Shown piece after piece: positions 1-4,934 of a stretch of DNA of 9,227 nt. The DNA lies in NCBI GenBank assembly GCA_945907055.1, contig CAMDSG010000060.1, forward strand, positions 1-9,227, given 5' to 3'. The notes under the pieces are model-generated. The model was not told where the DNA came from. It was given only the letters and a program-made list of their open reading frames with translations, and searched no databases. Both the position numbers and the translations under genes were made by a program. Within the stretch, counting starts at the first letter, position 1. Every line of letters starts with the position of its first letter. The stretch is from Bifidobacterium breve. Its GTDB lineage: Bacteria > Actinomycetota > Acidimicrobiia > IMCC26256.

Positions 1-690
1 GAGAGCGGGCATCTAGTTGCAGTAAAAGACCGACTCAACGCAGTGCGAAATCCCCGAGCCCACTTGCACATGCCTGAAATTACGTTGAAGATGGTTGAGG
101 AGTCTTGGCTGCTATGGGATCCACTGCGGTATCTCGATACCTGCCCATCATCTGACGGAGCAATGGCGATGGTTTTGGGCAGCGAGAAGGTCGCAGCCGC
201 CGCGCCGAACCCTGTCGCTTGGGTCCATGGAATGGCGATGCGCAGCGAGCCAACAATGTTTGCCCGACGCGATCAGATAAACCCTCAAGCAGGTAAGGAC
301 TGCGCTGCGGATGTATATCGCCAAGCAGGGATTTCGGATCCCAGACGCGATCTCGACTGTGCAGAGGTCTACGTTCCCTTCTCGTGGTACGAACCTATGT
401 GGCTCGAGAACCTTGGCTTCTGCGCCGAGGGAGACGGATGGAAATTGACTGCCGAGGGCGCAACTGCCTTTGACGGCGATATTCCGTGGAACCCATCTGG
501 AGGAGTGCTCTCCTCTAATCCAATTGGAGCCTCCGGAATGATTCGATTTGGTGAGGTTGCTCAGCAGGTGCGTGGCGCTGCTGGCGGTCATCAGGTTGAG
601 CTGAAGACCGGTAAAGCCCTAGGGCATGCCTATGGCGGAGGCTCGCAGTTCTTTGCAATGTGGGTAGTTGGCGCCAAGAAACCTGAGTGA
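1..690 (+). CDS. Thiolase-superfamily protein (SCPx/lipid-transfer type), 3' part
   Basis: The reading frame is open from base 1 to the TGA at 688-690, so the start and the nucleophilic-cysteine half lie upstream of the window. What remains is the C-terminal thiolase half, about 229 residues. Recognisable parts are a segment with CPSSDGAMAMVLGSE (cofactor/CoA-side fold), AEVYVPFSWYEP, and the C-terminal core NPSGGVLSSNPIGASGM (codons 490-540), followed by HAYGGGSQFFAMW near the end. This matches the SCPx-type 'thiolase domain' or lipid-transfer proteins of Actinobacteria, which act on acyl-CoA thioesters in lipid or sterol-like breakdown. The usual GHP histidine position reads SNP (Asn at 517-519), and the usual C-terminal catalytic Cys region reads HAYGGG (His at 625-627), so classical thiolase chemistry is doubtful; a retro-aldolase or divergent role is possible. 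It sits 4 nt upstream of the Rieske gene and is probably co-transcribed with it. Confidence 0.88.
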   Translation, partial: ESGHLVAVKDRLNAVRNPRAHLHMPEITLKMVEESWLLWDPLRYLDTCPSSDGAMAMVLGSEKVAAAAPNPVAWVHGMAMRSEPTMFARRDQINPQAGKDCAADVYRQAGISDPRRDLDCAEVYVPFSWYEPMWLENLGFCAEGDGWKLTAEGATAFDGDIPWNPSGGVLSSNPIGASGMIRFGEVAQQVRGAAGGHQVELKTGKALGHAYGGGSQFFAMWVVGAKKPE

Positions 691-694
691 TCTA

Positions 695-1678
695 GTGAGC
701 ACAGCCTCTTCGAATCCCCCTGATTCGAGTAGATCGATCCCGATCCCATTCGGGTGGTTCCGTGTTGCTGACTCTGGCGATCTCAATTCTGGAGAAGTAA
801 TTACGCTGCGTGCCTGCGGTCGCGAATTAGTCGTGTGGCGAACCGATGATGGTGAAGCTGCATGTGCAGATGCGTTCTGTCCCCATCTCGGCGCCCACTT
901 AGGGATGGGCGGGCGAGTTCGCGGCGATTCGCTCGTATGCCCCTTTCATGGGTGGAGTTTCGATACTGACGGCAAGAACTGCGACATCCCTTATAGCGAT
1001 CGTACGAACGGTCGTGCGCGGCTGTTAACGCACCCTGTAGTAGAGCGCAATGGTTTTGTATTGTCATGGATACACCCGCAGGGCTTGGCGCCGACTTTTG
1101 AAGTTCCAGAGTTACCCGAGGTGCTTGACCCCGAGTTCCTGCCCTACATCGTCTCCTCGTACGTTGTGAATACTTCGGTGCAGGAGATGGGCGAGAACGC
1201 TGTTGACCGTTGTCATTTTCCTAGTGTGCATCTCAATGAGGTGCCGCCAGACATCATTGAGTACGACACCACATCTGAGATCGCTCGAATACTCTCTCGC
1301 TTGCTGCTGATTACGCCTTATGGGGATTTCCCGGGCGAGATAGAGATACACCAATACGGTCCAGGTTTCTCAGCCACTCGTTTTCGAGGTTTTGTCGATA
1401 CCCTTTTAGTTGCGACTCAGACACCGATAGAGGAGAACCTCTCCGAATTACGTTTCTATTTCACAGTTCGTAAAACTGGTTACGGAGAAAGTAGCGAGGA
1501 AGAGGCAAGAGCCGTTGCTTTGATTTATACCGGGCAGATCGATGAGCAGGCACGCGAAGATATTCCGATCTGGGAGAACAAGGCCTACATCGAGAGCCCC
1601 GCCCTCTCCGATGTCGACGGGCCGATTCTTGAGTATCGCCGTTGGGCTAAGAGATTCCACGTCGTCAAAGTAAAATAG
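695..1678 (+). CDS. Rieske [2Fe-2S] non-heme iron oxygenase, KshA-like
   Basis: Terminal oxygenase component expected to hydroxylate or desaturate a hydrophobic substrate, using electrons from a separate reductase. From the GTG at 695 (327 aa) the Rieske cluster ligands are C62-x-H64 and C82-x2-H85, in CPH and CPFHGW. The catalytic-domain signature is ENAVDRCHFPSVH with bridging D171 and iron ligands H174 and H179; the third ligand is probably D289 in EDIPIWENK. The iron-site layout and the IWENK segment resemble 3-ketosteroid 9-alpha-hydroxylase (KshA) and related sterol Rieske enzymes. The chain is somewhat shorter than KshA, so the substrate is not settled. Start choice: GTG 695 lies 4 nt after the thiolase stop and puts about 16 residues before IPFGWF, usual for the family. 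An in-frame TTG at 668 would overlap the thiolase gene by 23 nt and give 336 aa. Neither start has a strong ribosome site, which suggests translational coupling. No reductase gene is in the window. Confidence 0.93.
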   Translation: MSTASSNPPDSSRSIPIPFGWFRVADSGDLNSGEVITLRACGRELVVWRTDDGEAACADAFCPHLGAHLGMGGRVRGDSLVCPFHGWSFDTDGKNCDIPYSDRTNGRARLLTHPVVERNGFVLSWIHPQGLAPTFEVPELPEVLDPEFLPYIVSSYVVNTSVQEMGENAVDRCHFPSVHLNEVPPDIIEYDTTSEIARILSRLLLITPYGDFPGEIEIHQYGPGFSATRFRGFVDTLLVATQTPIEENLSELRFYFTVRKTGYGESSEEEARAVALIYTGQIDEQAREDIPIWENKAYIESPALSDVDGPILEYRRWAKRFHVVKVK

Positions 1679-1712
1679 AGACCTGTTTTATAAATTTTTC
1701 TAAACGGGCGTG

Positions 1713-1745
1713 TTGATAGAGGCCATCACTTTGATAGAGGCCATC
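1713..1745. repeat. 15-bp tandem direct repeat, 18-bp period
   Basis: The 15-mer TTGATAGAGGCCATC occurs perfectly at 1713-1727 and 1731-1745, separated by 3 nt. It lies in the non-coding gap between the Rieske gene and the first binding-protein gene. Two identical sites roughly two helical turns apart could be an operator for a dimeric regulator, or simply a recent small tandem duplication. Each copy begins with TTGATA, similar to a -35 element, but neither has a good -10 hexamer about 17 nt downstream. Confidence 0.85.
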
Positions 1746-1764
1746 GCTGGACTGGAATTCTCTA

Positions 1765-1770
1765 GATAAT
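1765..1770 (+). promoter_or_regulatory. Possible -10 element upstream of the first binding-protein gene
   Basis: GATAAT (within TCTAGATAAT) is close to a sigma70/SigA -10 hexamer and lies 20 nt downstream of the direct repeat and about 100 nt upstream of the ATG at 1874. I see no convincing -35 element 16-18 nt before it. The 1679-1873 gap otherwise holds a weak 7-bp inverted repeat (1682-1688 with 1702-1708, one G-U pair, 13-nt loop) just after the Rieske stop, too weak to call a terminator. Confidence 0.25.
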
Positions 1771-1865
1771 TCATTGCCCTGTCACCAATTCTCCTCCCGC
1801 GTGGGTGATACTTCGAACTATTCCGCAGACAAATTCGCGACCTATGTGGTCAGGGCAGATAGTTC

Positions 1866-1872
1866 GGAGGAG
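1866..1872 (+). promoter_or_regulatory. Ribosome binding site for the first binding-protein gene
   Basis: GGAGGAG lies directly before the ATG at 1874. The spacing is short (3 nt from GGAGG), but it is the only Shine-Dalgarno-like sequence near any in-frame start. This start also makes the protein 464 aa with its lipobox cysteine at residue 23, as in the 465-aa paralogue downstream. The alternatives, GTG 1805 and ATG 1844, lack such a site. Confidence 0.6.
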
Positions 1873-1873
1873 T

Positions 1874-3268
1874 ATGCAAACACTGCGCGGGAGAAAAGTA
1901 TCGCTGCAACTACTCGTAGTGCTAGTGGCGCTTAGCGCCTGCACTCGTAGTGGCATAGAGACCGGAGTGAGTGAGGTTAAGCCTGTTGGAGCCTTAGATG
2001 CTCCGAGCGGAGTTTTTGGAGATCTCGGGAGAGTCTGCGGCCCCGGTTCAGCCAAAGGAGAGACGGCTCAGGGTGTCTATGACGACAAAATAGAGGTTGG
2101 AACAATTGCTGACCCTGGCTTCGTTGGTCGGCCAGGCTTGAATCGTGAAATTTTTGATGCAGCGCTTGTCTTCACTCGTTGGTGTAATGCCGCAGGTGGC
2201 ATACAGGGTCGCCAACTTAAGGTCAATCTTCGCGATGCTCGCGTAACCGAATACCGATCGCGAATGCTAGATGCATGTGCGAACGATTTCGCGTTAGTTG
2301 GTGGTGGCGGTGCTTTTGATGGAACGGGGGTGCGCGACCGGCTGGAGTGTCTGCTACCTGATTTTGCAGTCTTCGTTGTGGGGGCGGAGGCCAGAGATGC
2401 AGACCTGCTGCTGCAGGTGGGTCCAACGCCCATTGATAAATACCCTGCAGGGGATATTAGATGGCTTTCGCAGCGTTTCCCGGCCGCTAATGACCATGTC
2501 GGGGCAATTACCGCGGCTTATCCGGCAGGGATTCTGAACCAGAGTCAAGCAGAGGCGGCAGCGCGCTTCAACGGCATGACCATTGTCTATTCCGGCCAGT
2601 ACAACGCTATAGGAGAGCCCACGTGGGTACCCATTGCTCAATCTCTAAAAGCGCGTGGAGTGAGAGGGCTTATCTGGACCGGCGAGCCACAAAACTTGGC
2701 TCGCCTCGAACGCGCTCTCCTAGACATTGACTATGAACTTGATTGGATACGCGTTGATCCAAATCACTACGACGCTTCATTCATTACTGAAGGCGGCGGG
2801 GCTCTTCGCAACACCTATATGCGTGCTGATTTTGTCCCGTTCGAAAAAGCGACGGTTAAATCAGCCACACGTCAGTATCTAAATCTTTTTAAACGGTTCC
2901 TCCCCAAGGGCCGGTCACATACCTATCTAGGGGTTCAAGCATTCTCGGCCTGGCTTCTATTTGCTCGTGCTGCTGATGCTTGTGGCAGCGATCTAAGTCG
3001 CCATTGCCTCGTCGGTAGGGCAAATGAGATTGGATCAAAGGGATGGACCGGCGGAGGGCTTCAAGCCCCTGTTGACCTATCGACGCAGGATCCTCGAGCC
3101 TGCTTTCTCATAATTGAGGCAAACCCGGATGGGTTTAGTTTTCCAAGAGTGGAGCGCACAGATGGTCTCTATAACTGCGATCCTGAGAATGTTGTCCAAA
3201 TCCCAGGGGCTGTTAGAAGCGGGTTAACACTTGAGGACGTTGGTCGCAAGGATTCTGACCTACTTTGA
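1874..3268 (+). CDS. ABC transporter substrate-binding lipoprotein, Liv/HAAT family (copy 1)
   Basis: Extracytoplasmic ligand-binding protein, 464 aa, of the type I periplasmic-binding fold used by branched-chain amino acid/amide-type importers. The N-terminus has a basic stretch, a hydrophobic core and the lipobox LSAC with lipidation at C23, so it should be membrane-anchored outside the cell. Family landmarks are the opening strand KIEVGTIADPGFVGRPG, FTRWCNAAGGIQGRQLKV, ALVGGGGAFDGTG and the second lobe around GLIWTGEP. Eight further cysteines (55, 104, 135, 159, 370, 378, 410, 435) all match cysteines in the next gene. The two proteins align without gaps from C55 to the end; my hand count is about 228 identities in 418 positions. 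This copy is arginine-rich where the second has lysine. It is separated from the second copy by 160 nt and has no permease of its own here, so it probably shares the LivHM importer. The ligand is not evident; an acidic, aromatic or sterol-derived compound is conceivable from the neighbouring oxygenase. Confidence 0.92.
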   Translation: MQTLRGRKVSLQLLVVLVALSACTRSGIETGVSEVKPVGALDAPSGVFGDLGRVCGPGSAKGETAQGVYDDKIEVGTIADPGFVGRPGLNREIFDAALVFTRWCNAAGGIQGRQLKVNLRDARVTEYRSRMLDACANDFALVGGGGAFDGTGVRDRLECLLPDFAVFVVGAEARDADLLLQVGPTPIDKYPAGDIRWLSQRFPAANDHVGAITAAYPAGILNQSQAEAAARFNGMTIVYSGQYNAIGEPTWVPIAQSLKARGVRGLIWTGEPQNLARLERALLDIDYELDWIRVDPNHYDASFITEGGGALRNTYMRADFVPFEKATVKSATRQYLNLFKRFLPKGRSHTYLGVQAFSAWLLFARAADACGSDLSRHCLVGRANEIGSKGWTGGGLQAPVDLSTQDPRACFLIIEANPDGFSFPRVERTDGLYNCDPENVVQIPGAVRSGLTLEDVGRKDSDLL

Positions 3269-3381
3269 TTTAGATGCGCGAATATGTGAGGTAACTGCTT
3301 GCTAGGGATCAGGGTGCAGGCCTAAAAAAACCATGTGTGCTCGAATTTTGAGTTCTTTGCCTCGCATAGAGCCCAGAATCC

Positions 3382-3390
3382 TGCGATACT
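3382..3390 (+). promoter_or_regulatory. Possible extended -10 promoter before the second binding-protein gene
   Basis: TGCGATACT fits an extended -10 pattern (TG-N-GATACT), 38 nt upstream of the ATG at 3429. No clear -35 element is seen at the expected distance. The 160-nt gap 3269-3428 has room for its own promoter and contains no obvious terminator for the gene before it; apart from this and the ribosome site I see only a short A-run at 3324-3330. Confidence 0.25.
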
Positions 3391-3416
3391 CACTCTCAAG
3401 CCAAACGGCTTCATTT

Positions 3417-3422
3417 AGGGGG
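3417..3422 (+). promoter_or_regulatory. Ribosome binding site deciding the second binding-protein start
   Basis: AGGGGG lies 6 nt before the ATG at 3429. It selects this start over an upstream in-frame ATG at 3333, which would put 32 polar and basic residues in front of a good signal peptide. Confidence 0.75.
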
Positions 3423-3428
3423 AACAAA

Positions 3429-4826
3429 ATGCGTTCAAAGTTCTTTGTTAAAACCGTCATCTGCGCTGCCGCTGTCACACTGATAGCCGCCGGCTGTAGC
3501 CGAAGTGATAGCGGCCCCGATAACGCCGGAACCTCGGGAGGCGGGGAGACACCCGCAGTCGCTAGTGGGGCGTTTGGATCTTTAGCCGAGGTCTGTGGCC
3601 CCGGTAACGCAAAGGGGGCGACATCTAGAGGTGTCACCGACTCAGAGATTCGAGTTGGAACAGTCGCTGACCCAGGTTTCGCTGGGCGACCTGGCCTCAA
3701 CCAAGAGCTCTTTGACTCAGCGACAGTCTTCACCAAGTGGTGTAACGCCGCTGGCGGAATCGCCGGACGACAGATCAAGGTTGATCTCTTGGATGCGAAA
3801 CTCACCGAGTACCGCGCACGAATTCTTGAGGCATGTGAGGACGACTTCTCCCTGGTAGGTGGAGGGGCAGTCTTTGATGACACCGGACAGAAAGACAGGC
3901 TTGAGTGCTTGCTCCCCGACATTGCGGGTTTTGTTGTGAGCAGTCAAGCCCGCGGAGCAGACCTGATGGTTCAGGTAGTGCCTAACCCTCTTGATTCGCT
4001 CCCAATCGGTGATTACAAGTGGCTTGTGAAGAAATTCCCAACCTCCATAAACAAGGTTGCAGCACTCACTGGATCCCTCCCCGCAACAATTCTTGTTAAG
4101 GACCAAGCCATCGAGGGCGCCGAGTCGCAGGGCATGAAAGTTATTTACGATGCTCAGTACAACGCTGCAGGGGAGCCCACCTGGGCGCCGATTGCACAGA
4201 CTCTGAAGTCGAAGGGGATTAAGGGCATTCTCTGGACCGGTGAGCCTGAGAACCTTGCGAAACTAGAGGTAGGCCTCGCAGACATTGGTTACAAGGTCGA
4301 TTGGATTAGAGCCGACGCCAATCATTACGACCTGAAACTCCAAGTCACAGGTGCTGGATCTATTGCCAATACGTATGTGCGCAGCACCGTGTACCCGTTT
4401 GAAAAAGCCTCTGACAATCCTGCTACCCAGCAGTATCTTGATCTGTACAAGAAGTACCTTCCAAGCGCTAAGGCAAGGACCTACCTAGGAGTGCAGGCCT
4501 TCTCTTCTTGGTTGCTTTTTGCTAAATCTGTGAAGGCATGTGGTAACAAACTGACAGCAAAATGCCTTCTCGATGAAGCAAAGCGCGTCGGGAGCACTAC
4601 TTGGACAGGTGGCGGACTCCATGCTGCAATGAATATTCGAGAGCAGCAGTCAACGGAGTGCTTCTCGCTCCTACTAGCAAATCCGAAGGGATTCACACTC
4701 CCAGATATTGACGCTAACGACTCAATATTTAACTGCACCGATGGCAATGTGCTCACGCTCAAGGGCGACTACGGACAAGGCACGAAGCTAGAGGACGTCG
4801 GAAAGACAATGGCAGACCTGAAGTAG
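3429..4826 (+). CDS. ABC transporter substrate-binding lipoprotein, Liv/HAAT family (copy 2)
   Basis: Extracytoplasmic ligand-binding protein of 465 aa, paralogue of the gene before it. The signal peptide runs from MRSKFFVK through a hydrophobic core to the lipobox AAGC, with lipidation at C23. A Ser/Gly/Asp-rich linker (about residues 24-45) then leads into the type I binding fold: EIRVGTVADPGFAGRPG (about 73-88), FTKWCNAAGGIAGRQIKV, SLVGGGAVFDDTG, and the second lobe with GILWTGEPENL (about 266-276). Cysteines 56, 105, 136, 160, 371, 379, 411 and 436 match the eight of copy 1 in exact register and could form disulfides. At least 12 positions that are Arg in copy 1 are Lys here, and I found none the other way round. 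Lysine is coded mostly by AAG. The strong ribosome site and the hairpin after the gene suggest it may be the more highly expressed copy. It is nearest to the permease and is probably the principal binding protein. Confidence 0.93.
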   Translation: MRSKFFVKTVICAAAVTLIAAGCSRSDSGPDNAGTSGGGETPAVASGAFGSLAEVCGPGNAKGATSRGVTDSEIRVGTVADPGFAGRPGLNQELFDSATVFTKWCNAAGGIAGRQIKVDLLDAKLTEYRARILEACEDDFSLVGGGAVFDDTGQKDRLECLLPDIAGFVVSSQARGADLMVQVVPNPLDSLPIGDYKWLVKKFPTSINKVAALTGSLPATILVKDQAIEGAESQGMKVIYDAQYNAAGEPTWAPIAQTLKSKGIKGILWTGEPENLAKLEVGLADIGYKVDWIRADANHYDLKLQVTGAGSIANTYVRSTVYPFEKASDNPATQQYLDLYKKYLPSAKARTYLGVQAFSSWLLFAKSVKACGNKLTAKCLLDEAKRVGSTTWTGGGLHAAMNIREQQSTECFSLLLANPKGFTLPDIDANDSIFNCTDGNVLTLKGDYGQGTKLEDVGKTMADLK

Positions 4827-4891
4827 TTTTAAGGATTAAATTTAATTAGTTAATTACTCGCTACACCTACTTCAAAGTAGGGGGATGCTTT

Positions 4892-4913
4892 GGGGCCGGA
4901 GCAATCCGGCCCC
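4892..4913 (+). terminator. 9-bp GC-rich hairpin with GNRA loop between binding protein and permease
   Basis: GGGGCCGGA (4892-4900) and TCCGGCCCC (4905-4913) are perfect reverse complements around the loop GCAA, a GNRA tetraloop. No T-run follows, so it is not a canonical intrinsic terminator. Its position, after the binding-protein stop (4826) and 11 nt before the permease ribosome site, fits a partial terminator or a 3'-end mRNA-stabilising element that keeps binding protein in excess over permease, as known for other ABC import operons. A weaker 5-bp hairpin (CCTAC 4866-4870 with GTAGG 4877-4881) lies upstream. The stretch 4827-4858 is very AT-rich, with TTAATTA repeated at 4842-4848 and 4850-4856. 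The structure is seen in the sequence; the function is inferred. Confidence 0.6.
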
Positions 4914-4924
4914 ACTTCCGCCCC

Positions 4925-4929
4925 GGAGG
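4925..4929 (+). promoter_or_regulatory. Ribosome binding site deciding a TTG start for the permease
   Basis: GGAGG lies 5 nt before TTG 4935. The other in-frame starts are TTG 4932 (too close) and TTG 4890 (no ribosome site, and it would put the hairpin inside the coding region). There is no ATG or GTG candidate in frame near here. Confidence 0.7.
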
Positions 4930-4934
4930 CATTG

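Noticed and set aside
148..591. Antisense open frame of 147 codons across the thiolase gene
   Set aside because: The + strand frame has clear thiolase motifs; the antisense product has no recognisable domain and is a shadow.
3302..3922. Antisense open frame of 206 codons across the second binding-protein gene
   Set aside because: It lies opposite a well-supported lipoprotein gene and is rich in Ser, Pro, Arg and Ala. A similar antisense frame occurs at 2077-2433 opposite the same region of the paralogue, as expected when two related genes are read backwards.
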